From Sapria himalayana (lineage: Eukaryota > Streptophyta > Magnoliopsida > Malpighiales > Rafflesiaceae), in contig JAREIK010010230.1 in the NCBI GenBank assembly GCA_029783825.1, positions 124,001 through 188,000 on the forward strand: 64,000 bases of DNA, in the 5' to 3' direction. The stretch's first letter is position 1, and the number at the start of each line of letters is the position of its first letter. Made by a program: the position numbers and the translations under genes. This document shows, piece after piece, positions 28,135 through 40,957 of the stretch. The notes below the pieces were generated by a model, which saw nothing but the letters and a program-made list of their open reading frames with translations, ran no database searches and was not told the DNA's origin.

Positions 28135-29448
28135 TAAATATATAGACGGATAGATAAATATATAGATATTTGGATGGAAAGATAGATAGATAGACTAATT
28201 TTTAGATAAATAGTTAAATGGGTAGATATACAGATAGACAGATAAATAGATAGACAAATTGATTGATAGATTGATAGACAGATAGATAGGAAGATTTATT
28301 GAGAGATAGATTGATAGTTTGAAATATAGATAGATAGATAGATAGAAAGATAGATAGATAAGTAGACAGATAGGAAGACTGATAGATTATAGATAGATAA
28401 ATAGACAACTAGATAGTTAGATTATTAGACAAATCAATAGAAAGATTATTAGATATATAGAAAGAATATAGATAGACAGATTGATAGACAAATTGTTAGA
28501 AAGAAAGAAAGATAGATAGATAAATTGATAATTTAAATTAGATTGATAATTAGATAGACAGATAGATAGATTTATAGATAGATAGATAGACATACAAAAA
28601 GACTAAATAACTGACAGATAGATAGACAGCCAAATAGATAGACAGATAGATAAATAAATAGACAGACACATAGATAGATAGACATATAGATAGATAGACA
28701 AAATAATCATTACATAAATAGACTGATACATAGAAAGATCAATAGATAGATTTTTAGACAAATATATATAGATAGTAAGATTGATAGAAAGATTGATAAA
28801 CAGATAGATAGATAGATAGATAGATTGATTGATATATTAATAAATAGATTAATAGATAGAAAGATTGATTGATTGATTGATACACAAATAGATAGATAGA
28901 TAATTAGATAGATAGATTGATTGATAGATTATTAGACACATAGTTGGATAGATAGATAGATAATTACTTAGATATATAGATATATAGATAGATAGACAAA
29001 TAGAAAGATAGAAAGATAAATATTTAGATAATCAAATAGATAGATGGATAGATTGATAATTATATATATAGACAGATAGATAGATAGATAGATAAAAATA
29101 TGGACATATTGATAGAGTAAAAGAAAGAAAGATAGATAGATAAATAGATAGAATGAAAGATAGATAAATAGATAGATAGATAGGTATAAAGATAGATAGA
29201 TAAAAATATAGATAGACAGATAGATTGATAGATTGATTGATAGTTAGGTAAATAGATAGACAGATAGATAGAATATATATAAATAGATTCATAGATAGAA
29301 AAATAGATAAATTTATAGACAAATTGATAGACCAATAGATAGATGGAGATATAGTCATATAGATATAAAGAAAAATATATAGATAGAAAGATAGATAGAC
29401 AGATAGACAAATAGATAGATAAATAGATAAATAGTTAGATAGATAGAT

Positions 29449-29489
<41 letters not shown>

Positions 29490-30955
29490 AATAGATACAA
29501 AGATAGATAGAAAGATTGACAAAAAGATAGATAGATAGATAAATACACAGATAGATAACTAGATAGATAGATAGTCAGATAGATAGACTTATAGATAGAT
29601 AGATAGATAAATAGATTATAGAGAGATATATAGATAAATAAATAGATAGCTAGATCGACAGATAAATAGACAGATAGTTAGATAGATATATAGTCGAATA
29701 GGTAGATAGATCGATCGATAGATAACTAGATAGAAAGATAGACAGATAGATATTTAGATTGATAGACAAATTCATAGCCATTTTGTAATATAAATTGATA
29801 GATAGATTGATATATAGATTGATATTCAAATCGATATATTGATTGATAGATAGATAACTAGATTGATAAATAAATAGATAGATAGATATATATATATATA
29901 TATATAGACAGATACGTAGATAGATACATAGACAAATAGATAGTCAGATTACTAAACAAATAGATAGAAAGATTATTAGATAGATAGATATTCAAATATA
30001 TTGAGAGATAGATAGACATATAGATAGTCATATAGATAGACCTATAGAGATAGAGGTAGAAAGTTAGATAGACAAATAGATATACAGATATAGAGATATA
30101 GTTAGATAGATAGATATGTTGAAAAATAGATAGACAAATAAATAGATTGATAGACAAATTGATAGACAAATTAATAGACAAATAGATAGAAAAATATATG
30201 GATAGAGAGAGAGAGATAGATAGATAGATAGATAGACAAATAGATAGACTAACGGATGAACAGATAGATAGATAGACAGACAGACAGATTGATAGATAGA
30301 TAGTTAGATTTACAGATAAATAAAAAGATTGATAGATTTATAAATAGATATAAAGATAGATAGATTGATTGATTGATTGATTGATTGAAAGATTGATAAA
30401 TAGATTGATAGATATGTTGATTGATAGATTGATATATAGATAGATAGATAGAGTGATAGATAGATAGACTAATAGATAGATAGATTGATTGATTGATAGA
30501 CTGATAGTTCAACAAATGTTTAGATAGATTGATATAGAAAGAGATAGACAAATAGATCGACAAATAGATAGATCGACAGGTAGAAATACATATATATAGA
30601 AATATAGATAGACAAACAAATAGATAGATAGATAGATAGATAAACAAATACATAAAAAAATTGATAGTTTTCTTGATAGATCGATAGATAGATAAAAATA
30701 TAGACAAAAAGATAGATAAATAGAAAAAAATAAATAGACACTTAGATAGATAGATAGACATATAGATAGACATATAGATCGATATATAGATAGATAAATA
30801 GATAGATTAATTGATTGATAGAAAGATAAACCGATAATAGATAGATAGACAGACAGATTGATAGAAAGATACACAAAAATATATATAGATTGTTTGATAC
30901 AAATATAAATAAATATATAGACATATAGATAAATAGATAGATAAATAGATAGAAA
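28064..30955 (+). repeat. Degenerate (TAGA)n array, right part
   Basis: This continues the tetranucleotide array for 2.9 kb, with ttga-type variants more common than on the left and TA runs at about 28089-28132 and 29450-29487. No other sequence is embedded. Long open frames here are repeat artefacts. Confidence 0.95.
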
Positions 30956-32220
30956 TCTATGGAAATTTTGCTAGAGAAATTATTTCTAGTTAATATGTGA
31001 TGGATTAGCTCGGAAATAGTAAGAAATGTGTGATTTTACTTTCAATTACAAATTTTTTACTGCTTTTTGGTGGATTAGAGATGGAAATTTTCTATTAAAA
31101 AATGTCCTTAGCTGATATTATTCTAAATTTTAGCACAAAGAATGATAACAATTTTAGCAATGACTTTACAAATGGAATATCCCTAGCTAATTATCTTGAA
31201 AAAATCACTCTAAATAATTTACTAGAAAAATCTTATTTTGATTATATATTAATTACAAGAGATTAGTCCTTAAATGATAATTTTCACCTAATATATGTAG
31301 TTAGTTAGAGATTTTTCCCCAAATATTTTAGTTGGGGATTATTTCCATCATTATTCTAAACTGATTTTTTTGTTTTATATATTATTTGTTTTAATATTTG
31401 ATGTAATTTTTTATATTAAAGCTTTGTCATAGTCTATAGATGAGTGATCATTGAAAGACACCTCCTCATATAATTAGAATAATAGGATATTATAAATAAA
31501 TAATTTCAAAAAAATATAAATATGAATAAAAATTTATATTAATAAAGATTAAAATAACTATTTTTTTGATTATTATATTTATAAAAAATATATAAATTAA
31601 TATTTGAATTAATTAATAAAGATATTTAAATATATGTATTAATACATACATTAAATAAATAATTCTATAATTATAAACAAATTTAAAAATATTTGAAATA
31701 ATATATGAACATACACAAACATTTGTATTAATAAAAACGTAAAATCATTATTTGTTTATTTATAAATAATCTGAATTAACAAATAAACAATTAAATATTT
31801 ATATTAATAAAAACATAAAAAATAATTTAATGATTATATGAATTTTTTAAAAAAATTATTTCTAAAACATTTGAAAAAAAATCATATTTTTCATTATCTT
31901 TAAAATAAAATAAATTGATATTTATGGATAAATAAATTAATGTTTTAATTACATCCAAAAATTTGTGATGAATTATAAAAAAAAATTCTACAAAGTGCTT
32001 ATTAAAAGAATACTTCAGGTTTTTTTTAGGGTATAAAAAAGTTTTTTAAAATATTACTAATGATATTTTTTGTCATAAACACACTTAAAATTATTTTTAG
32101 CCATGTTAACACTTTTGAAAATCACTACCCAATGATCCTAGGTTAATTTTAATTCAAGTTTAATTTTTGTCACTACTAAAATTTATAAGAATTAAAGTAT
32201 TGAGTAAATAATTATAGTAA
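30956..32220 (-). mobile_element. CACTA right-end region in inverted orientation, copy R2
   Basis: The reverse complement of this segment aligns with about 22880-24160. Shared blocks include ttctagttaatatgtgatgg (31000; reverse of 24110-24130), gggattatttccatc, gatgagtgatcattgaaag and ttttcaaaagtgtt. The last about 25 terminal bases are replaced by array sequence. R1 and R2 therefore form a 1.3 kb inverted repeat enclosing the array. Confidence 0.8.
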
Positions 32221-32389
32221 AATAAAAAAGAAAATATAAAATTAAATTAAATTAAAAAAAATATCTATTCTTAGAATAATAAATAAATAAACAAATATTA
32301 ATATTTTAAAATTAAAACAAGTTAAACATGAACAATAACTTAATCGATTGCTTATCAATGAGAAAACTAAAGGAAACGAACCACCTATT
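32221..32389. other. AT-rich spacer
   Basis: Sequence between the R2 arm and the HSP90 pseudogene; no promoter motif can be assigned with confidence. Confidence 0.4.
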
Positions 32390-35300
32390 ATGAAGAGAGC
32401 AATAGTTCCTCATGCTCTAGTTTTGCTCTAACTCTTCTATCTGGCTGCTGATCAAAGCAATTTATTTTTTTGTGCATTCCAATTGGAACCCCTACTTGTT
32501 GATTACTTGATTCTAGTCACAGGACTATTCGTCTTCAATTTACTTGTATTTTTTTCAAGTGGAAATCATGCGAATGTAGAAGTAGATTTGTCGATGCCAG
32601 TTGATCCACCCAAAGTCAAGGATAGACTTGGTTCCGTGCCAAAAGGCATATCGACTGATTCTGATGTTGTGAAAAGTTTCACATTTACGTTCATTCTTCT
32701 TTCATAAATCTTATGTGGAAAAGTGATGTCTTGGTTATGATCTTCATTGTTTTAAGGAAGCGGAGTTGATTTCGAATAGATCTCTACTACGAGGTAATAC
32801 ATAAAAATTATAGTTCCAGACCAAGGTTTCCAGGCTGATGGATATCATCATAAACTCTTTTTACAATAACAAAGATATTTTCTTCAGAGAGTTGATTTCT
32901 AATGCCTCTAACGTAAGCATTGTTTTGGAATTTTGTTTTTGTGTTCCTTCTTGTAATGCTTCCTAGATTCAAGTGTTGTCCCATGTAGACGCTAAAAAAA
33001 ATTAGGTCTCTCTCCCTCACTGATAGGGATGTTTTAGGTGAAGGCAACGATGCCAAGCTCAAGATCCAGGTTTGCTTCCTTGCTTGCTTGTTTAGCTCAT
33101 GGAAATTGATTTTCAATGGATGTGCAATGAAACCTGGTGTGAGTGCAGATCAAGTTGGATAAAGAGAAGAGGATTCTTTATATTCATGATTATAGCATAT
33201 GCATGATGGAGGATTTGATCAAGAACTTAGGAATGATTTATGAATAAGGAACTTCAGGCATTCACTGGAAATTTCTCAAAGTTTGTCAAATTTTTATGGA
33301 TGATAATGAAGGATAATGCCTGGCAATATTCGTGAAGAAAATGTAGACTAGTAGAGATATTAATCTGATTGGCCAATTTGGAATTGGATTCTACCATGTG
33401 TATCTTGTTGTAGATTATGTGAAAGTTGTTAACAAACCTAACAAAGACAAGCAATAAGCCATCTAGGGCCATGTATCATGCTTTAAAATTCTTTTGAAAA
33501 TTGCTTTTCACTTTTTCGTGGTGGTCTTTCAAGCATGTATGGGAATCCAAGGCAGATGGAGCATTTTCAATCTCTGAGGACATGTGGAACGAACCAATTG
33601 GAAGGGGAACTAAAATTAGATTGCATCTAAAAGATGAAGCTGGGGAATATGTTGATGAGAGCAAGTTGAAGGTTCATGTGTATCCTGTGTGCTAGTTTCT
33701 AATTATCCATTCTGAGTGCTATCAAATTTTTAGATTTAGGAACTGGTGAAAAGGAATTCTGAATTCATTAACTTATCAATTAATTTATGGACAAGCAAAT
33801 ATGTTGATGTAGAGGTTCTTGCAGATGATGATGAGTCAAATGAAGATGATGATGATGCAGGCATGTGATTGACAAAAAAAGCTATTATGTTCATCCGACC
33901 ATTTTTAATTATCAAACATGATTCTTTTCCATTGCAGAAAGCATTTCTAAGATGGAATCTGAGATGGATAAGATGGAGGATGAGGATGGTGAAGATCATG
34001 AAGAGGAAGAGGGGAAAGAAAAACCAAAGACAAAAACAATCACTGAAACCACATACTGGTGTGGGAGCTTCTAAATGATGTAAAGGCAATTTGGCTTAGG
34101 AATCCAAGGGAGGTTACAGAGGAAGAATACCAAAAGTCCTATCAATCTTTGTCAAAGGATTTCAGCGATGAGAAGCCTACGGCATGGAGTTACTTCGCTA
34201 TAGATGGTGACATATAGTTCAAGACTCTTCTTTTTATTCCTCCAAATGCTCTTCATGATCTATACGAAAGTTTTTTCAATACCAACAAGACCAACTTGAA
34301 GCTGTATGTGAGATGGATATTCATTTTTGACGAGTTTGATGAACTGCTTCCTAAATACCTCAGCTTATTGAAGGGGCTTGTTGATTCAGATATGTTGCTG
34401 CTCAATGTTTTTCGAGAGATGATGCAACAACATGGCAACCAGAAAATGATCAAGAAGATGCTAATCAGAAAGATGCTTGACATGATAAACAAAATCGAAG
34501 TGAAGGATCCATTTGAGAGTGTTGATGATGATGACAATCAGACTGGTATAGATGTCGACTCATCATCTAGCAATGCAAACGGGAGGGGGCAATATGCAAG
34601 GTTTTGGAAAGAACCTGGAAAGTCCATTAAAATCAACATAATTGAGGATGCTGCAAATAGAAATCGTCTGGCAAAATTTCTATGATTCGAAAGCACCAAG
34701 TCGGATGGCAAGTTTACATCACTGGATAATTACATCTTCAGGATGAAGCTGGTGCAAAGCAACTTGTTCTATATAACATGAACTAACAGGGGGCAACTAG
34801 AAGAATCTTCATTTTTAGAAAGAGCCAAGAAGAAAGGATATGAGGTCATCTTCTTCATGGACCTAGTTGATGAGTATTCGATGCAATACCTGATGGAACA
34901 TTAAGAAAAAAAATTCCAGAATGTGTCCTAAGAAGGATTAAAAGTAAGCAAAACTACCACGGAGAAAGAAGTGAAGGCCATGTTCAAGGAGCTGACCAAG
35001 TGGTGGATGAGTGTCCTGTAGAGCATGAGAGTGGAGGATGTGAAGATCAGTGATAATGCAGTCATAGACTCTATCAGATGCAAGCAAGTAGAGCTACATG
35101 CATGGCAAAAGGGTGCTTGAGATTAACCCGAGGCACCCAATTATCAATGAGCTTCGTGAGAGGGTCACAACCAATCCCGTGTAAATACTTTTTTCTCAAG
35201 AGCCTGATAGAATTCCATTCTTCTCATTCTCCCTCTACACATCTTCTATAGGATGAACACATAAGGCAAATAACTAGGCTAATGTACCAGATTGCATTAA

Positions 35301-35504
35301 TGGAGAGCAGTTTCAACCTTGATAATCTTTAAAGATTCACTTCTCAAATATACAATTCCATATGGTATAGCCTCGACATCAACCCTGATGCAGATGTTAA
35401 AGATGATGATGCTGAAGAAATGGTTCTTGAACTAAAAAACAAAACAAATGCTAGCGAGGTGGTTGATAAAGTCCATGGTGATGATTCCAAAGATGTACTG
35501 TAAC
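32390..35504 (+). pseudogene. ER HSP90 (GRP94/endoplasmin, HSP90-7 type) pseudogene
   Basis: An unprocessed copy of the ER-lumen HSP90 chaperone. The ATG at 32390 opens a signal-peptide-like MKRAIVPHALVLL, then a TAA and LFYLAADQS. Further exons: VDPPKVKDRLGSVPKGISTD (32560-32675), [18 protein letters not shown] and FRELISNAS (32812-32908), SLTDRDVLGEGNDAKLKIQ (33010-33068), IKLDKEKRIL with [16 protein letters not shown] (33150-33420), [10 protein letters not shown] (33535-33685), SEFINLSINLWTSK, the acidic linker, WELLNDVKAIWL, then FDEFDELLPKYLSLL and DAANRNRLAKFL (34075-34680) and ELTKWWMSVL. Several introns keep GT donors. Many stops and frameshifts are present. About 25 residues are deleted near 35060, where the family has its NMERIM block. 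The end reads DDSKDVL and stop, in place of K/HDEL. Introns exclude a retrocopy. Confidence 0.92.
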
Positions 35505-36439
35505 TTCATCATCTATTTGAATCATTGATTTATGTATTTGATCAATTTTGAGCAAGTGTTTTCTGCTCTAGCTCTGTTTATGTGAGCTAACAAGTTATTT
35601 ATGAGTTAGTGTTTAATTCATCTAGTTTTTGTCAATTTTTCTCAACTGAAAACGAAAATGAAAAGCTCAAATTTCAAAAAAAAAACCTAATCGATTGCCT
35701 ATTAATTAATTGTGTATCATCATGTTTATAAGAATCTTAATGCTTTTTAAGTTGATATTTGGTTTGTGTATCATTTGTTGTGTCTATTCAATTGATGGAA
35801 TCATCTCATTTTGCTAGGTTTGAGTTTTTTAATTCTTTCAGTTACAGGGCACGTTGATCAGATATTCAGAGTCACTCAAAAAGCCAATGTGCAGTTGATG
35901 AATTCATCTCTTACATGCAACACAGATTTTATGCATAATTTGTTTAGTGGCATTTTTTTGTTCCGTGACTATTGTTCTATTTGCAAATCAGTTCTGTCTC
36001 GGCAAGAAATGCTTTAACTCTCATGAGCTTGCAATTGCGAATCTACTCTCTAAAACTCGTTACAAGTACCGGTCATAAGTGACAGAAGGTTATATTTTCA
36101 AATCCCTAGTGCATTTGCAAATCCACTATCTATTATTATTAAAATGATTGGATTGCTTTACACTTGCATTAAACACATGGAAGATTGATATTTTCACATT
36201 GTTATACATGTCCATATGTATATAAGCTTGGTTAAGGATCACAGAAAGTAGAGAACAAACGCACATGGGATTGATGTGGGCTGGTGTGATTTATAATTGA
36301 TTGTATTATATGATTGTATTTTTGCTTGATTATATTAGAAATGTGTTTTGATGAGAGTGACGTGATTGAATTATAATATAATAGGCTTGGATTCATATCT
36401 TATGAAGGTGAATCATCCCCACGAATTTGAGAAGTGATC
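35505..36439. other. No gene seen
   Basis: Sequence between the HSP90 and ADH pseudogenes. Short open frames at 35811-36017 show no similarity to known proteins. Confidence 0.5.
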
Positions 36440-37106
36440 TAAGTCGTCTGCACTTCCCATTGTCACAATGGTATCACCACTTTGGAATTTAGTTGCAAGA
36501 AATACAAATCTAGAAAAGCAAATGTATGTGAAGCATTAGATTAGAACGATGAGGCTTGATTCACATTGATCAAATGACTCACTTTTATATCAATGGCAAG
36601 CTCATGTTTCACTATTGTGCCATCTCAAGCTTAGCCAACATGGTAATCTACTCTAGGTGTGCTGTTAAAGTGAACTCAGTTACATAGCTATACAAAATAT
36701 GTCTGCTAAGCTTTGAGGTAGCCAAAGGTTTGACCCACCCAAACCACAGTGTGACTAATCCATATTTTTAAGATCATCAAAAGGATCACAAATGGAGAAG
36801 AAGATTATTCTTTCGAATGTGTAGGAGATTCAAGAATGATCACCAAAGCCTTTTAAGTCGTATTGTGATGGAAGGGACCTAACAGTTACATTAGGAGCAC
36901 CAAAGTGAAACCAAATATATCATCACTATATTCAATTCTTCTTGATGGATGAACATTGAAGCAATCTCTACTTGGAGGATAGAAACCTAAATCAGATCTT
37001 CCATCATTGGTAGATGTGTACATAAACAAAGAGATCATGTTAAATGGGTTGATCACACATAATTTGCTAGTTGATGAGATTAACGAAGTTTTTGCTCTCA
37101 TGAGAA
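36440..37106 (+). pseudogene. Zinc alcohol dehydrogenase (plant ADH family) pseudogene fragment
   Basis: Conceptual translation across frameshifts follows medium-chain alcohol dehydrogenases, cytosolic enzymes reducing acetaldehyde with NADH. In order: CKKYKSRKANVCEALD (structural zinc loop, only partly conserved), HFYINGKLMFHY and IYSRCAVKVN (36575-36680), IIKRITNGEEDYSFECVGD (36770-36830, the FECxG motif), VTLGAPK (36883-36910), LLGG-KPKSDLPSLVDVYINKEI (36970-37035) and LITHNLLVDEINEVFALM (37045-37102), the usual C-terminal segment. The N-terminal catalytic half is absent or unreadable. At least two frameshifts and several stops are present. Too decayed to say whether introns were present. 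Confidence 0.82.
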
Positions 37107-37149
37107 AATGTTGTCCATGTTGTAGATGCTACAGAAATACATGATCAAA

Positions 37150-37497
37150 ATAAAAGTGATAATTCTAGTTGGTATATATTACTTTTTTCTCTAACTCCTG
37201 GAAAGCTTGTTAAGAAGGTTGACCAGATCGACAAAGGATTTGCATGTGGGGTAGTCAAGGTTGTTAAGTTTGATACTTTTTTTGTTAAATATGGTTGTCG
37301 GTCATCTTCTTGCAATGTCAATGATGGATGGAGCAAAATAGATATTCTAGTATCGAATGTCTTTGGTGATACTAAAGAGAGTAAAAGTGTGACACATGTT
37401 TCTATTGACACAAAAACTTCTTCCGTTTGGTCTCTTGGTGTCAACACTGAAGAAATAGAAGATTTCTTCATGGAGGAAGGTAGGTAATTGTGATATT
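37150..37497 (+). CDS. Unidentified open stretch (about 115 codons)
   Basis: A frame without stops reads SLTPGKLVKKVDQIDKGF, CGVVKVVKFDTFFVKYG, WSKIDILVSNVFGDTKES, THVSIDTKTSSVWSLGVN and TEEIEDFF, ending with TAG or TAA at about 37495. It lacks an ATG at its start. Residue use is protein-like rather than the Ile/Tyr noise of the surroundings, and a gt follows GGAAG at the end, which could be a donor site. I do not recognise the family. It may be an exon of another decayed gene next to the ADH fragment. The - strand frame over the same bases is probably its shadow. Confidence 0.4.
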
Positions 37498-38680
37498 GTC
37501 TTGCTGCCAAATATTACTTGGGAAGTTAAAGATTTGGAAAATATTTGAGTTATCGTCTAAAGTGTAATTATTTTCCAATTTGAATGTAATCTATAAAACA
37601 TGAATATACAGATATACTATTTTTTATGTTTAATGTTGTCTATGTTGTTAATCTCTCTATTCAATTTTTTTCTTTTTTTCAGCTTTTGGATAATTTAGCT
37701 AATGAAAATTCAAAAGTGTATTGGAGGAACTCATTTTACGTGAATTTGATTACTCATACTTCATTCACCATTATTGTTGCAGCAAGCAGAATTTTTTTTT
37801 TCTATTCCCTTATTCCTCATATTGCTTGTATGTGTTCCTTGCTCCTTTGAATTTAAGATACACACTTTGAATTAATCTGTCCATTGTTTTTTTAAAATTT
37901 TTTTGTGGCTCATTTTTTCATGTTCACCCTATATTAATAGATGGCTATCTGGTAATATCTCATTATTAAATTACTATAATTGTATGTGTTTGTTCTATTT
38001 CTCATTTGTGTAAATATTAATGTGTATGATTGTTTGTAATCTAAGTAAACAAGTATAAATCATATCTAGTGAGCAAGGCTCCCACTTTGCTTGGAATTTG
38101 GGTGATATTCATATCTAAACATTGTTATTATTAAAAATTAAACTAGTTATATCTGGAAAGTCTCGAATCCAAGTCGTATCATCCTTGGATGTATGTCTCA
38201 AACCTAAGATGTTTGTTTGTAATCAAAGTATCAAATTATAAATTAAATAGTTTTGAAAATTCATTATTTGGAAAGCACTTCATTGGAGTAGTAATATGTT
38301 TGGTTTTGATGCCATTGCATTATTTTAGAATTTCTTTTTTTGAAATTCCACAGCAATCAAGTTCTGCACAATCATCAGGCTAAAAAAGATTTACCATTAG
38401 CATCCATATATAAAGTACCATCCACATAAGCGTGCATTGCTATTTCTTTTGAAATGAAGTTTTGTTTGTAATATGATGGTTCGAAGTCATTAATGATGAG
38501 GTATGTTTGGTAGAATGCAATTTAGAAATAATAGTTGTAAATAATATTAGATTCAATTGAAGGAAGAAATACAAGAAATGAAAGAATTGAATGATGAGAT
38601 GAACTAAATTAAAAATACAATGCAAAAGCAGATGTCCTAAATGTAGAGATATCTTTCTATTTGTCTTTATGTGTTTCTAT
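37498..38680. other. No gene seen
   Basis: AT-rich sequence with scattered short frames. Nothing recognised. Confidence 0.5.
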
Positions 38681-40458
38681 CAATATTTTATGTGTATATA
38701 GCTTTATATTTGTATAATAATCTATCTATCTATTTATCTATTTAATTCTCTATTTATTTATTTTTCTAATTGTCAAGATATATTACTAGCTATCTATCTA
38801 TAAGCATATATGTCTCTCTATCTATATGTTTAAAAGTCTATCTATATATCTATATATCTTGATATCTATCTATCAATATATTAGTCAATCTATCTAATTC
38901 TTTATTTCCTATCTTGAATATATTCCTATATATCTATCTGTATATCTATTTATCTACCTATTTATATATTTTTTATTTGTATATATATTTATTTATATAT
39001 CTATCTATATGTTTATATATCTATTTGTTTATTTATATATCTGTCTATTAGACTATCTGTCTATCGATCTATCTATGTATCAATCTATTTTTGATTCTAT
39101 CTATCAATCTAACTATCTTTCTACCTATCTATATATTGAACTATCTATCTATTGATTTGTCTAAATATATATATATATCTATCTATCTATCCATCTATTT
39201 TTCTATCTATGTATTTGTCTATCTACCTATATATCTACTTATTTATCTATTTATTTATCTTTGTATCTATTTATCTATCCATCTATCTGTCTATCTATCT
39301 ACCTATTTATCTACTTATTTATTTATCAATTTATCTATCTATCTATCAGTCTATATGTATTTTAGTCTTTCAATCAAGCAATCTATATATCTATCTATTA
39401 GTATATATATCTATCTATATATCTATCTATCTATCTATCTCACTATCTATCTCTCTATCTAACCAACTATCTATCAATCTACCTATATGCAAATTTATCT
39501 TTTTGTCTAAATTATAGCTATATATCTATCTATCTGTTTATTTGACTTTATATCTATCTATCTAACTATCTGTATATCTATATATATTTCTATATGTCTA
39601 TCTATGTATCTGAGTATCTATAAATCAATATATCTTTCTATCTGTGTATCTATGCATTTTTCTATATGTCTATCAACTTTTTAACTACCATTCTATCTGT
39701 ATATCTCTCTATCAGTGTATATATCTATCAATCTATCTATTTGTATATATGTCTATATGTCTATTTGTCTATCTATCTATTAGTCTATTTGTCTATCTAT
39801 CTAACTATCAATCTATCTATCAATCTGTCTATCTATATGTCTATCTTTCATTCTGTCTATTTATTTTATATGTCTATATGTCTAATAATCCATTTATGTA
39901 ATAATCTATGAATATATCATTCTATCAGTCTATATGTCTATATGCCTATCAATCTATCTATTTATATGTCTATCTATCTATCTGTCTACCAGTCTATCTA
40001 TCAAATGTCTATATATGTATATATTTATCTACTACATATCTATTTGTCTATTTGGCTATCTATCTATTTTTCTTTTTGTATATCTATCCATTTATCTTTA
40101 TCAGTTTAACTAACTATTTCTCAATCTATATATATATTTATATATCTATCTATCTTTATATTTATATTTCTATTTGAATATATTTCTATATATATACCTA
40201 TCTATATGTATGTCTTTATGTTAGGCTATCTGTCTAACTATCAAACTATTTTTCTTTTTAAGTGTCTGTATGTCTATCTCTCTATCTATCTATTTATATA
40301 ACTATCTATCTATATGTCTATTTGTGAGTCTCTGTGTTTATATGTCTATCTATTTATCTATCTAATTATCTATCTAATTGTCTATTTATCAATATATCTA
40401 ACTATCTACCTATCTATTTGTCTATCTATCTATTTTTCAATCTATCAATCTTTCTGTA
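38681..40458 (-). repeat. Degenerate (TCTA)n array, left of the hAT-like insertion
   Basis: The + strand reads tctatctatc with many variants (tttg, tcaa, tgta), i.e. the same GATA-type tetranucleotide as the 24-31 kb array in the opposite orientation. Open frames reading YLSIYLS on the + strand are repeat artefacts. Confidence 0.95.
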
Positions 40459-40957
40459 GGTCTATCTAGAGGTGTCAAACGGGCCGGCGCAGCACGGCAC
40501 GGCCCGTTTTTCACGTGCCCAGCCGTGCTACCGTGCCGTGCCGGGCACGGCACGGTTTTTTAAATTCGGGCACGGCACGGCCCGCGGGCACGGCAAGGCC
40601 GTGCCGGCCCGCTCGGGCACGGGCGCACGGCAAGGCAGGGCGGTCGGGGTGGGGCGGGTCGGGTCTGTTTGGACCCGACCCGCGGTCTTTTTACCGGGGG
40701 CGGGGCCCGGTTGGGTCGCGAGTCACGACTCAGTGAGTCGTGACCGTGAGTCGCGACTCACGACTCACGACGCAGGCACGCGGGCCGGCGTGCCGTGCCA
40801 AGGCACGAGCCGTGCCGGGCCAGGCACGGCCCGGCACGTGGTTTGTTCGCCCGGGCACGTTTTTTTATCGTGCCGGGCCGGCCCAGGCACGGCCGAACCG
40901 TGCCGTGCCTCGTGCGGGCCGGGCCGGCCCGGCCCGTTTGACACCTCTAGGTCTATC
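40459..40957. mobile_element. GC-rich hAT-like non-autonomous element with 8-bp target duplication
   Basis: The element spans 40467-40949 (483 bp). Terminal inverted repeats are exact over TAGAGGTGTCAAACGGGCC at the left and its complement at the right, then continue imperfectly. The perfect direct repeat ggtctatc flanks it at 40459-40466 and 40950-40957. The 8-bp duplication and a TA.GG terminus are hAT superfamily hallmarks. The interior is about all G and C, full of gggcacggc words in both orientations and repeated gagtcgcgactcacgact near 40745. No transposase is encoded. The open frames (Arg/Ala/Gly-rich) are compositional. Confidence 0.92.

Noticed and set aside
24181..30955. CRISPR-like array
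   Set aside because: There are no constant repeats with unique spacers; it is a degenerate tetranucleotide in a plant genome.
33736..34537. Open frames on the - strand within the HSP90 pseudogene
   Set aside because: Shadows of the + strand HSP90 frame, whose family motifs are unambiguous.
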